The translations under genes were made by a program, and so were the position numbers. 48,159 nt of DNA from Tissierellia bacterium. GTDB taxonomy: Bacteria; Bacillota; Clostridia; Tissierellales; Peptoniphilaceae. The stretch lies in contig JAAYFG010000010.1 in NCBI GenBank assembly GCA_012728335.1, positions 1 through 48,159 of the forward strand, read 5' to 3'. Positions 16,827 through 24,606 of this stretch are shown one piece after another (within the stretch, counting starts at the first letter, position 1; the number at the start of each line of letters is the position of its first letter). The notes below the pieces were generated by a model that did no database searches, was not told the origin of the DNA, and saw only the letters and a list, made by a program, of their open reading frames with translations.

Positions 16827-17279
16827 ATGGACGAGATATTGACTATTGGACTTAAGGAAATAGACTCTATATACGAATTTAATAAGATATGTTTTGAGAA
16901 TGACTATTTTAATAGAGATACATGGTTGGAACTATTAGATGACTACAGGACTATCGTGTATATAATAAGCGAAAATGAATTCATAAAGTCATTTTTAGCA
17001 ATCTATAACTGGAAAGATGAAGATGACTATATTAAGATAATGACCATAGGAACACATCCGGATTATAGAGGGAACGGTTATGCGCAAAAGTTAATGGAGT
17101 ATATGATTGGTCAAATGACGAAAGAAGAAATGTATGTGTATAAAGGAGAGACTAGAGAATCTAATCTGAAGATGCAGAAAATATTTGAAAAACTAGGGTA
17201 TGAAATTATTAGAAAAGTTGAGGGATATTATGATAATCCTGTAGAAACTGCTTATAAATACTCTTTAGAAATAGAATAA
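16827..17279 (+). CDS. GNAT acetyltransferase (RimI-like)
   Basis: 150 residues. Acetyl-CoA-binding motif A is IMTIGTHPDYRGNGYAQKLMEYM (about 72-94), with the RGNGYA pyrophosphate loop; NLKMQKIFEKLGYE (about 112-125) is motif B. This spacing and the HPDYRGNGYAQKLM form resemble ribosomal-protein N-acetyltransferases such as RimI, but the acceptor is not certain. GAGGAG precedes the ATG. A convergent terminator separates it from the minus-strand genes that follow. Confidence 0.83.
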   Translation: MDEILTIGLKEIDSIYEFNKICFENDYFNRDTWLELLDDYRTIVYIISENEFIKSFLAIYNWKDEDDYIKIMTIGTHPDYRGNGYAQKLMEYMIGQMTKEEMYVYKGETRESNLKMQKIFEKLGYEIIRKVEGYYDNPVETAYKYSLEIE

Positions 17280-17315
17280 CTCTATCTAAGTTAAATCTTG
17301 ATAGAGTTATTTTTT
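17278..17315 (+). terminator. Terminator between convergent genes
   Basis: Perfect 9-bp stem AACTCTATC/GATAGAGTT followed by ATTTTTT on the plus strand. The minus-strand radical SAM gene ends 8 bases away and may use the same hairpin. Confidence 0.85.
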
Positions 17316-17322
17316 GGTTATT

Positions 17323-18195
17323 TTAATCAAATAGACTTAATTGTGTAACTTCATTCTTGTCTTCAAAAGCATTCAAATATTGAAAAATTTTTTGGTTGCT
17401 ATGTAGAATACCGTTTTCTGCACATACTTCATGGAATATTTTCATCAAATTACTATTATTAGGACTGTTGATGGAATATTGATTTCCAAAAGTCTTAATA
17501 TATTTATTTTTCATTCCTGGGAAGTATTTATCCAGTTTGCTATAAAAATACTCTCTATTTCCATCTCTTAGGGTAAGTCCCATTCCGAAACAGATTATTC
17601 CATGGACTTTGGCTTCAATACAATAGTTTAATATTCCCATTAAATTCTCTTCCGTATCATTTATAAAGGGAAGTATCGGACAAAGACAAACAACTGTAGG
17701 AATTCCTGCATCATTTAAGATTTTTAGCGCTTCAAATCTTTCTCTAGTAGTGCTGACATTTGGTTCAATTATTTTGCATAGTTTTTCATCGTATGTAGTT
17801 AGGGTCATTTGAACGACACATTTTGTATGTTCATTGATTTTACTAAGTAGGTCTAAATCATTCAAGACTCTATTGGATTTAGTTATCAAAGTGAATCCAA
17901 ATCCATACTCATATGCCAACGACAATGCCTTTCTAACGCTTTTTATTTCATTTTCAATGGGAATGTATGGATCTGTCATAGAACCGGTTGAGAGCATAGA
18001 TTTATTACGTTTTCTTTTGAGAGTATCTTCTAGTAATTCAATAGCATTTTCTTTCACTTCGATATCTTCAAAATCATGTTGCATCTGATAACAACTACTT
18101 CTCGAATCACAATAGATGCATCCATGAGTACATCCACGATACAAATTCATTCCATTTTTAGCTGATAGTATTCCTTTAGATTGTACGAAGTGCAT
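17323..18195 (-). CDS. SPL-family radical SAM protein
   Basis: 290 residues. The cluster motif CTHGCIYC (Cys22, Cys26, Cys29; CxxxCxxC) sits in LYRGCTHGCIYCDSRS, the hallmark of the spore-photoproduct-lyase-like radical SAM group (also called DNA repair photolyase-like). STGSMTDPYIPIE and TLITKSNRV are further family motifs. It binds a 4Fe-4S cluster and SAM; the substrate is unknown. Start chosen at 18195 because AAAAGG lies 9 bases upstream; an in-frame ATG at 18204 overlaps the previous stop (ATGA) but has no spacing from the binding site. Forms a two-gene operon with the YoaP-like gene, a pairing that suggests a shared function. Confidence 0.85.
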   Translation of the reverse strand: MHFVQSKGILSAKNGMNLYRGCTHGCIYCDSRSSCYQMQHDFEDIEVKENAIELLEDTLKRKRNKSMLSTGSMTDPYIPIENEIKSVRKALSLAYEYGFGFTLITKSNRVLNDLDLLSKINEHTKCVVQMTLTTYDEKLCKIIEPNVSTTRERFEALKILNDAGIPTVVCLCPILPFINDTEENLMGILNYCIEAKVHGIICFGMGLTLRDGNREYFYSKLDKYFPGMKNKYIKTFGNQYSINSPNNSNLMKIFHEVCAENGILHSNQKIFQYLNAFEDKNEVTQLSLFD

Positions 18196-18200
18196 ATTTA

Positions 18201-18956
18201 TCATCCTTTTAATTGTAATAGCTTCTTTAAATAGCCTTCATTTAACAGATGTACAGTTTCGAACTTTCCTTTATAAAATACTGCCCAATTATTGAAAATA
18301 GAAGTAACATTTTTAGCTTTTTCAAGTGTATCTACTGGAATCGTATCATATGGAATATCATTGTCTTTGCAGTAGTTCTCTACTTGTTCTAAACAGTTTG
18401 GAATATAGGGACATTGTATTCCATAATATATAGTGAGTTTTTCACTTTCTATACTCATTTTTTTCGCATTGTCATTAATATGTGGTTTAGTTCCATCAAA
18501 TGATAGTGCTAATAATTCATATTCTTCACCAGCTTTGTCAACGACTTCAAATCCGTATTGTAGTAGGAATTTTTTGTCTGATAGGAAAGGCTTCTTTTTC
18601 TTAGACGAAAGAATACATATACCTGATTTACCTTTTGATTTAGCATCATCTATACAGTATTCTAATAGATTTTTTCCATGGCCTTTGCCTTTAAAAGATC
18701 CAGATACCCATAGACAATATATGTATATATAATTATTCCCAGTAATAGGTACCCATGCAGTTTCAAGTGGTGAATACTCAATAAAAACTTTTCCTCGAGC
18801 ATCAAGTTTTCTAAAGACATGTCCCTCTTTAAATCTTTCATTAAGCCATGCTTTTTTGTTATGTATCCCATTTTGATGTTTTTTATCAGCTATAGCACAA
18901 CATAAATGTTCTTCTTCTAAGTTTTCATGATTTACATTGATATAATTCTCACTCAT
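18201..18956 (-). CDS. yoaP: GNAT acetyltransferase with C-terminal YoaP domain
   Basis: 251 residues, start at 18956 after AAGGAG; the frame extends 18 bases upstream without a binding site. The N-terminal half is GNAT (YIYIYCLWVSGSFKGKGHGKNLLEYCI, about 80-106, with the acetyl-CoA loop KGKGHG). The C-terminal part (about 160-250) is the thioredoxin-like YoaP region with YYGIQCPYIPNCLEQVENYC, where CPYIPNC holds a CxxxxxC pair. Function is unknown beyond presumed acetyl transfer; the cysteine pair may be redox-active or bind metal. First gene of the operon, with a consensus promoter carrying a palindrome. Confidence 0.82.
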   Translation of the reverse strand: MSENYINVNHENLEEEHLCCAIADKKHQNGIHNKKAWLNERFKEGHVFRKLDARGKVFIEYSPLETAWVPITGNNYIYIYCLWVSGSFKGKGHGKNLLEYCIDDAKSKGKSGICILSSKKKKPFLSDKKFLLQYGFEVVDKAGEEYELLALSFDGTKPHINDNAKKMSIESEKLTIYYGIQCPYIPNCLEQVENYCKDNDIPYDTIPVDTLEKAKNVTSIFNNWAVFYKGKFETVHLLNEGYLKKLLQLKG

Positions 18957-19039
18957 AATTGTTCTCCTTAACATTATTTAAAGTATTGATATTTTACCTA
19001 ATCATAAAACGAAATAACGATAATGTATATATTAATTAT

Positions 19040-19068
19040 ATAATATAAATCATGACATAATGTGTCAA
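19040..19068 (-). promoter_or_regulatory. Consensus promoter of yoaP-radical SAM operon with operator-like palindrome
   Basis: Read on the minus strand: TTGACA (19068-19063), 17-bp spacer, TATTAT (19045-19040). The arms TGACA (19053-19057) and TGTCA (19063-19067) form an inverted repeat around the -35 box, suggesting a repressor site. Confidence 0.75.
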
Positions 19069-19092
19069 GTATTAATCTGACCTATAAGAAGA

Positions 19093-19122
19093 TAGAAAAA
19101 GAAGGCAAAAATCGCCTTCTTT
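19093..19122 (-). terminator. Terminator of pdxK
   Basis: On the minus strand, AAAGAAGGC/GCCTTCTTT (19122-19114, 19106-19098) with loop GATTTTT and then TTTTTC. Confidence 0.85.
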
Positions 19123-19140
19123 AGTAATCTGAATATTAAT

Positions 19141-19953
19141 TTATTTGCAAACTCTAAGTGCACTGTGATATACAGGTCCAACGAATTCATTGAATTGGAA
19201 TCCACATTCTATCGCTTTAGTTACGAATTTTTTAGCTTTTATTACTGCTTCTTTAGGAGTAAGTCCCGTAGCAAGTCCAGCAGTTATTGCAGCTGCAAAT
19301 GTACAACCAGCTCCATGATTATGTGCAGGTGAAATTTTCTTCTCTTCTAATATAAGATATTCCACGCCATCATAATATACATCAATAGCTGTTCCGCCTT
19401 CAAGAGCTTTTCCACCTTTAATTACAACGTGTTCTGAACCAAGTTCGTGTATGATTTTAGCTGCTTTTTTAATATCTTCTACATTTTTTAGTTTTCCTAG
19501 ACCAGAAAAAATACCTGCTTCTAGTAAATTTGGTGTAGACACTGTAGAAATAGGTAATAAGTAATTTTTTATTGCATCTGCAGTTTCTGGATTAAGTAAA
19601 TCATCCTCACCTTTACACGCTAAAACGGGATCGATTACTACATTTTTAAGATCATACTTTTTAATAGTATCACGAATTAGTTCAACTATTTCAACTGAAC
19701 CAATCATTCCTGTTTTCATCGCATCAATTTGCTCTGTTCCTGCAAGGGCAGTTTCAATTTGTGCTTCAACTACATCAACTGGAAGTGTGCTTACACTGTG
19801 CTTCCAATTGTTTTTAGGGTCCATCGTTGCTATGGTAGTCACTACTGCCATACCATATGTGCCATATTCTGTGAATGTCTTTAAGTCAGCTTCTAAGCCA
19901 GCTCCACCACTAGCATCACTTCCTGCAATAGTTAGTGTTTTTGCAATTTTCAT
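19141..19953 (-). CDS. pdxK: Pyridoxine/pyridoxal kinase (ThiD-like PdxK)
   Basis: 270 residues of the ribokinase-fold ThiD family. GSDASGGAGLEADLKTF (about 11-27) is common to ThiD and the Gram-positive PdxK, but MDPKNNWKHSV, the active-site HNHGAGCTFAAA (Cys near 212) and the ending FVGPVYHSALR match the Bacillus/Staphylococcus pyridoxal kinase branch (formerly annotated thiD) more closely, as I recall it. It would phosphorylate pyridoxine, pyridoxal and pyridoxamine to salvage PLP. A role in HMP phosphorylation for thiamine cannot be excluded, but no thi genes are nearby. Monocistronic, with promoter and terminator. PLP supply fits the methionine lyases, LysA and aminotransferase in the window. 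Confidence 0.85.
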   Translation of the reverse strand: MKIAKTLTIAGSDASGGAGLEADLKTFTEYGTYGMAVVTTIATMDPKNNWKHSVSTLPVDVVEAQIETALAGTEQIDAMKTGMIGSVEIVELIRDTIKKYDLKNVVIDPVLACKGEDDLLNPETADAIKNYLLPISTVSTPNLLEAGIFSGLGKLKNVEDIKKAAKIIHELGSEHVVIKGGKALEGGTAIDVYYDGVEYLILEEKKISPAHNHGAGCTFAAAITAGLATGLTPKEAVIKAKKFVTKAIECGFQFNEFVGPVYHSALRVCK

Positions 19954-19986
19954 TAAATCATCTCCGATAAATATTTTGTTAACTAT

Positions 19987-19995
19987 AGTATAACA
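19987..19995 (-). promoter_or_regulatory. Extended -10 box of pdxK
   Basis: On the minus strand TGT-TATACT (19995-19987). No clear -35 hexamer is visible 17 bases upstream. Confidence 0.45.
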
Positions 19996-20115
19996 TAGTC
20001 TTGGAAATATGAGTGAATATAATTGAACAAAAAAGGATACAATTCGTTTACAAATTCACATAAAACTATACTTTATTTAGCATGATTATACAGATAAATG
20101 TCTGATTTTATGTAA

Positions 20116-20144
20116 TTGACAACTATATTATATTATGTTATTTT
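20116..20144 (+). promoter_or_regulatory. Promoter of the rsgA-paralogue transcript
   Basis: TTGACA (20116-20121), exactly 17 bp, TATTTT (20139-20144). The predicted start near 20152 gives a leader of about 150 bases. The remaining 19954-20115 interval holds only the divergent pdxK promoter. Confidence 0.7.
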
Positions 20145-20173
20145 GAAAGTAATCAAAAGAGAGAGGTGTATTT

Positions 20174-20191
20174 ATGCTCATAGCTTTATAA
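20174..20191 (+). other. Five-codon leader ORF and structured leader
   Basis: ATG CTC ATA GCT TTA TAA encodes MLIAL, preceded by a well-spaced GAGAGGT (20161-20167). Two hairpins follow before rsgA: AGACC/GGTCT (20218-20237) and AGGT-ATTTAG/CTAAAT-ACCT (20258-20286), the second ending 17 bases before the rsgA ATG. The layout resembles translation-controlled attenuation leaders; function is inference. Confidence 0.5.
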
Positions 20192-20303
20192 TCAAGTAAT
20201 ATTTAACTTTAATAATTAGACCGGTAACTATTGGTCTTATGTATTTTATAATTAATTAGGTGATTTAGAAATTACTAAATTTACCTGGAAAGAGGATTAA
20301 TAA

Positions 20304-21380
20304 ATGAACGTAAATTTAGAAAACTATGGTTTTAATGAGCATTTTCAACAAAAAGCGTCATTATACAATGATTTATTTATTGGGAGAGTAACAGAACAAC
20401 ATAGAGATTTATATAAAATAATGACGGAAGCTGGAGAAATACACGGTACTGTAACTGGAAAATTAGCTTATGGGGCTGAAGACCAAACTAGTTTTCCGGC
20501 AGTAGGCGATTGGGTGATGATTGATAGGATTGAAAGCAACAAGGGAAATGCTGTAATTCACGATATATTAAAGAGAAGTAGTTTAGTTGTCAGGCAAGCT
20601 GCAGGAACAGATCAAAGTGTACAAGTAATTGCAGCTAATGTGGACACTATTTTCATATGTATGTCTCTAAATAAAGACTTTAATATAAGACGGATAGAAC
20701 GTTATTTAACTATTGCTTGGGATAGTATGGCTGTACCAATAATCGTCCTTACTAAATCAGATTTATGTAATGATTTAGAAGATAAATTGTTAGAAATTGA
20801 AAGTGTAAGTGTTGGAACAAAAGTAATTGTATGCTCTTCTAAAAATGGGGAAGGATATGAAGAAATCAATTCTTGTATAGATGCAGGAAAAACTGTTGCG
20901 TTTATAGGCTCATCAGGAGTAGGAAAGTCAACTATTATCAATCATTTAATGGGTGAAGAGTTATTAGCAACAAGTGGCATAAGAGAAGATGATTCTAAAG
21001 GAAGACACACCACTACTCACAGGGAATTACTATTATTGCCAAGTGGAGGAATAGTAATTGATACTCCAGGTATGAGGGAATTACAGATATATTTAGGTGA
21101 TCTAACTAAGACTTTTGAAGATATTGAAGAATTAGCTTTGAAGTGTAAATTTAGTGATTGCAATCATGAAACGGAACCTAAATGCGCCGTTAGAGCTGCT
21201 ATTGAAAACGGAGAATTATCTGAAGAAAGATTTGAAAGTTATAAAAAACTACAAAGAGAAATGTCTTATGATGGTTTGAATACCAGAGCTTTGGAAAATG
21301 AGAAGCTAAATAGGATGTTTGGTGGTAAAAATGAAATGAAACAGATGAAGAAGTATATAAAAGAGAAGAATAGAAGATAG
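20304..21380 (+). CDS. rsgA: RsgA-type circularly permuted GTPase
   Basis: 358 residues. An N-terminal OB-fold (about 20-110) is followed by a permuted GTPase: G4 TKSD (about 151-154), G1 GSSGVGKST (about 202-210), switch GRHTTTHRE and G3 DTPGM (about 253-257). A zinc knuckle CKFSDCNHETEPKC (about 280-293) and a basic helical tail follow. RsgA removes RbfA and matures the 30S subunit. This form is longer (housekeeping copies are about 290-300) and has the LENYGFNEHFQ start of the second paralogue found in many Firmicutes, so a stress- or antibiotic-related role is possible. The leader upstream supports conditional expression. The HD-protein gene follows after 31 bases. Confidence 0.9.
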   Translation: MNVNLENYGFNEHFQQKASLYNDLFIGRVTEQHRDLYKIMTEAGEIHGTVTGKLAYGAEDQTSFPAVGDWVMIDRIESNKGNAVIHDILKRSSLVVRQAAGTDQSVQVIAANVDTIFICMSLNKDFNIRRIERYLTIAWDSMAVPIIVLTKSDLCNDLEDKLLEIESVSVGTKVIVCSSKNGEGYEEINSCIDAGKTVAFIGSSGVGKSTIINHLMGEELLATSGIREDDSKGRHTTTHRELLLLPSGGIVIDTPGMRELQIYLGDLTKTFEDIEELALKCKFSDCNHETEPKCAVRAAIENGELSEERFESYKKLQREMSYDGLNTRALENEKLNRMFGGKNEMKQMKKYIKEKNRR

Positions 21381-21411
21381 GATTATATTTTATTGATTAT
21401 TCCAAGTAGAG

Positions 21412-21903
21412 ATGATAGATATGAGGTTTAAAAGAAAAATTGCTAGGGAAATAAGAATATTAAAACAGGGTTCAAGATATATAGAAACACATGGTTACAT
21501 CCAACATGGAAATACTTCTGTATACGCTCACTCTGTAAAAGTAGCTGCTCTAAGTTGTTTAATAGCATATAAACTAGGACTAAAAGTGGATTATATAACT
21601 ATGATAAGAGGTGCATTACTCCACGATTATTTTTTATATGATTGGCATGATAGGAGAGCTCATGAAGGGTGGCATGGATTTCGACATCCTAGGAAAGCTT
21701 GGTTAAATGCAAAAGAAGAGTTTGCCTTAAACAGAATTGAAGAGGACATTATACTGAAGCATATGTTTCCATTAGTTCCATTTGTCCCTAGATATAAAGA
21801 GAGTTGGATAGTCTGTATTGCAGATAAAATATCAGCACTAATTGAGACATTTAGTGATATTAAAACTTTCTTTGGGAAGAAACTAGTTATGGAAGTTAAG
21901 TAA
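21412..21903 (+). CDS. HD-domain hydrolase
   Basis: About 160 residues. His in VYAHSVKVA, the pair HD in ALLHDYFLYDW and a late Asp in CIADKISA are the metal ligands of the HD phosphohydrolase superfamily. A KESWIVCIADKISAL end and RRAHEGWHGFRHPRKA insert are typical of small clostridial HD proteins acting on nucleotides or similar phosphates; the substrate is unknown. Start uncertain: ATG 21412 or ATG 21421; only a weak AGAG is near, which suits 21421 slightly better. Probably co-transcribed with rsgA and the small membrane protein that follows. Confidence 0.78.
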   Translation: MIDMRFKRKIAREIRILKQGSRYIETHGYIQHGNTSVYAHSVKVAALSCLIAYKLGLKVDYITMIRGALLHDYFLYDWHDRRAHEGWHGFRHPRKAWLNAKEEFALNRIEEDIILKHMFPLVPFVPRYKESWIVCIADKISALIETFSDIKTFFGKKLVMEVK

Positions 21904-21956
21904 GCCATTTTAGCTGTTTATATGAATTGTTTTACTATTTCAACAAAGGAGAGTAT

Positions 21957-22388
21957 ATGAAATCAAAATACTTGAATTATATGATAATTCCATTAACGAT
22001 TGTATCAATTTATATAAATTTCATGGCTTTTTTTGGTTACAAAACATTAAGTTATAAAGAAATTATAGTGACTATTATATATTTGCTCGGGTGGGGGATG
22101 TATATTTTTAAGTCAAAATCCAATAACAAAAACTTGATTTTTGCAGTAGTTTATAGTCTAATAACCATGATTTGTGGAATCGTATTATTAGCTTTGAATT
22201 ATAGTCCAGGAATGATGGTAGATTTTATTATACCCTTTGCAATTATCTCGATTACACCATTATATGGACTTAATATTTTGTTTAACTATTCAAGCCTATT
22301 ATTTAGCATAATTGTTATAATATTATGCATTGTGAGTACGTTAATATCTGTTAGGTATATACTTTTAAACAAAGAAAAAAGATGGTAG
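21957..22388 (+). CDS. Small membrane protein, four helices
   Basis: 143 residues, start at ATG 21957 after AAGGAGAG (the frame runs 30 bases further up without a binding site). Hydrophobic stretches at about 10-30, 38-55, 63-84 and 92-135 indicate four or five membrane helices. No conserved motif is recognised. Likely third gene of the rsgA-HD unit; a convergent terminator follows. Function unknown. Confidence 0.7.
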   Translation: MKSKYLNYMIIPLTIVSIYINFMAFFGYKTLSYKEIIVTIIYLLGWGMYIFKSKSNNKNLIFAVVYSLITMICGIVLLALNYSPGMMVDFIIPFAIISITPLYGLNILFNYSSLLFSIIVIILCIVSTLISVRYILLNKEKRW

Positions 22389-22412
22389 ACTAAAATTCTG
22401 CCATCTTTTCGT
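22375..22412. terminator. Bidirectional terminator
   Basis: Stem AAAAGATGGTAG with CTGCCATCTTTT (one G-T pair, loop ACTAAAATT). The plus side ends in CTTTTC; the minus side runs into TTTTTTCTTT and suits the minus-strand acetyltransferase best. Confidence 0.85.
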
Positions 22413-22413
22413 A

Positions 22414-22890
22414 TTATTCTGCTAATTTCTTCAGGGTATCACCCGAAAGTCTATAAACAGTCCATTCATCCATTGGGATTGCCCCAAGAGACTTATAAAA
22501 ATCAATGCTTGGTGTATTCCAATCCAGACATGACCATTCCATTCTGCCACAGCCTCTTTCAATGGCAATTTTAGCCAGTTCCTTGAATAATTCCTTTCCG
22601 TATCCTTTACCTCTATGTTCTGGAATTATAAATAAGTCTTCTAAATAAATTCCTCCACGACCTAAAAAAGTGGAGAAATTGTGGAAGAAAAGTGCAAATC
22701 CAATTTCTACACCATCTTCTATTGCAAAGAGAACTTCTGCAATCTCTTTTTCAAATATCCACTCCTCAAGGAGTTCGTTAGTTGCAACTACTTCGTCTAG
22801 CATTTTTTCATATATAGCAAGTTCCTTTATAAAATTATAGATTAAAGGAATATCACTTTTTTCAGCATTTCTAATAACAAATTCACTCAT
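22414..22890 (-). CDS. Spermidine/thialysine N-acetyltransferase-like GNAT protein
   Basis: 158 residues, start at 22890 after AAGGAGAG; the frame runs 57 bases further but with no binding site. ELAIYEKMLDEVVAT, HNFSTFLGRGGIYLEDLF, the acetyl-CoA loop PEHRGKGYGKELF and GRMEWSCLDWNTPSIDFYKSLGA are near-textbook for the SSAT/SSAT2 group, which acetylates polyamines, thialysine or related amines. It could detoxify lysine analogues or polyamines; substrate is inferred from family only. Monocistronic, divergent from the lysine operon. Confidence 0.87.
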   Translation of the reverse strand: MSEFVIRNAEKSDIPLIYNFIKELAIYEKMLDEVVATNELLEEWIFEKEIAEVLFAIEDGVEIGFALFFHNFSTFLGRGGIYLEDLFIIPEHRGKGYGKELFKELAKIAIERGCGRMEWSCLDWNTPSIDFYKSLGAIPMDEWTVYRLSGDTLKKLAE

Positions 22891-23043
22891 ATGTACTCTC
22901 CTTATTGTTGTTTTAATTATTATACAGTCCACACACATTATTATCAATATATTTAGTCATTATAAAAAAGCAATAGTATAAATGTTGATTTGCTTAAGTA
23001 TTATTAAAAAAGATGTAAATTATTAAATAATAATTGATTTTAT

Positions 23044-23072
23044 TTGACTTTAATCTTTATATCTGATATCCT
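23044..23072 (+). promoter_or_regulatory. Promoter of the lysine operon
   Basis: TTGACT (23044-23049), 17-bp spacer, TATCCT (23067-23072). The transcript would begin just before the riboswitch aptamer. Confidence 0.7.
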
Positions 23073-23086
23073 AAGTTAAATTAATA

Positions 23087-23234
23087 TTCAATGATTAAAG
23101 AGGTCGCGGTTTAAATCAGTAGATATCGAAAGGTTAAATCGCCGAAACACATTGTGTTGGGGTTATATTTAATAAGTATAACACTATCAATAGTAGAATG
23201 CCCATTTTACTATTGGTGGGCTTTATTCATTGAG
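23087..23234 (+). ncRNA. Lysine riboswitch (L box) aptamer
   Basis: P1 is formed by TCAATGA (23088-23094) with TCATTGA (23227-23233). Inside are the L-box signatures in order: AGAGGTCGCGG, AATCAGTAGA, CGAAAGG, TCGCCGAAAC, TTGGGGTTAT and a late hairpin CCCATTTTACTATTGGTGGG. The order and context (lysine genes directly downstream, intrinsic terminator between) make the class assignment firm. Lysine binding should favour the downstream terminator. Confidence 0.92.
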
Positions 23235-23254
23235 GGCAGAAGGAAAGTTATTAT

Positions 23255-23287
23255 AACTATGAGTGCCTTTTGCTCATAGTTTTTTTA
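23255..23287 (+). terminator. Riboswitch-controlled terminator
   Basis: Perfect 9-bp stem AACTATGAG/CTCATAGTT followed by seven T, between the aptamer and the lysA start. This is the expression platform of the lysine riboswitch. Confidence 0.9.
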
Positions 23288-23310
23288 TTACAAAAAAAGG
23301 GGAATATCAA

Positions 23311-24606
23311 ATGAAACTACTGGGAAATATGAATATCAAAGCTGATGAATTACATATAGGAGATTTTTCAATCTCATATTTAGCTGAAAAATTTGGAACG
23401 CCGTTATTCATAATCGATGAAGAAGAATTTAGAAACAAAGCTAGAAACTACAGAGATAGTTTTAGAAGCAAGACTTTGGAAACGAGAGTACTATATGCAT
23501 CAAAGGCGATGTTAAACATATATACTGCTAAACTTATCCATGAAGAAAACTTGTACATCGATGTTGTAAGTGGTGGAGAACTTTTTACTGTACTAAAAGC
23601 TAATTTTCCTCCAGAAAAGATATACTTTCATGGAAATAATAAACTTGAAAAAGAATTGCTTATGGCAATAGAAAATGGCGTAGGAACTATTGTTATAGAA
23701 AATATTGATGAGATAAAAAGACTGTCGAAGCTTCTTAAAGAAAACAATGTGAAACAAAATGTATTGTTGAGAGTGAATCCAGGAATAGATGCGCATACCC
23801 ATGAGTATATAAAAACTACGAAAATGGACTCTAAATTTGGTGAATCAATTTTTGATGAGAATATTTATGATATCGTAAAAGCCATGGTTGATGACGAAAA
23901 TATGGTATTTAAAGGATTTCATTGTCATATAGGATCTCAGATATTTGAAAAGGAATCTTTCTTTGATGAAGCTGAAACAATGCTTAAATTCACCAAAAAA
24001 GTTGAAGAAAAACTAGATATAGAGATACCGGAAATAAATCTAGGTGGTGGATTTGGTGTCTATTATACTGAGTAAGATAGTCCTTTTGAATTGACTGCAT
24101 TTTTAAAGGAATTCATTGAAGAGATAGAACGATTGATTAAAGAACTTAAACTAAATATAAAAACTGTAGATATAGAACCGGGAAGATCATTGATTTCCAA
24201 CAGTGGAAGCACTCTATACACTATTGGAGGAGTAAAAGAAACATATGGTGGCAAGGATTATATTTTTATTGACGGTGGAATGACGGACAATCCAAGACCT
24301 GCACTTTATCAAGCAAAATATGAGGCTATTATAGCTAATAGAGCCGGTGAAACAGAAAAGTCTTTGTATTCCATAGCAGGAAAGTGTTGCGAGTCAGGAG
24401 ACGTCCTAATTGAAGATTTTTTACTTCCGAAACCGGAAATAGGTGATTTGTTACTTATTTCATCTACTGGAGCATATAATTACTCAATGAGTAGCAATTA
24501 TAATAGAATTGAAAGACCAGCGATGGTTTTTGTAAATAAAAATGATGTAAAATTGGCTGTTAGAAGGCAAACATATGAAGATTTAATTAGAGAGGATGTG
24601 TATTAG
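23311..24606 (+). pseudogene. lysA: Diaminopimelate decarboxylase, interrupted by one in-frame TAA
   Basis: LysA converts meso-diaminopimelate to L-lysine with PLP. From ATG 23311 (AAGGGG upstream) the frame runs 254 codons to TAA at 24073-24075, then continues open in the same frame to 24606, for 431 sense-length codons in total, the normal length of LysA. All hallmarks are on one side or the other: Lys65 in LYASKAM, HCHIGSQIF, GGGFGVYYTE before the stop; EPGRSLI, CCESGDVL and YNYSMSSNYN after it. Relatives usually read YYTEED here, so GAA to TAA, one base change, is the simplest origin. There is no binding site for reinitiation. A sequencing error is possible. It is the first gene under the lysine riboswitch. 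Confidence 0.9.

Noticed and set aside
24073-24075. TAA in lysA as recoded sense codon
   Set aside because: UAA is not known as a selenocysteine or pyrrolysine codon, and all other genes here use TAA as a normal stop.
24091-24606. C-terminal lysA part as an independent gene starting at TTG 24091
   Set aside because: No ribosome binding site, starts mid-domain and lacks the PLP lysine; it is the rest of lysA.
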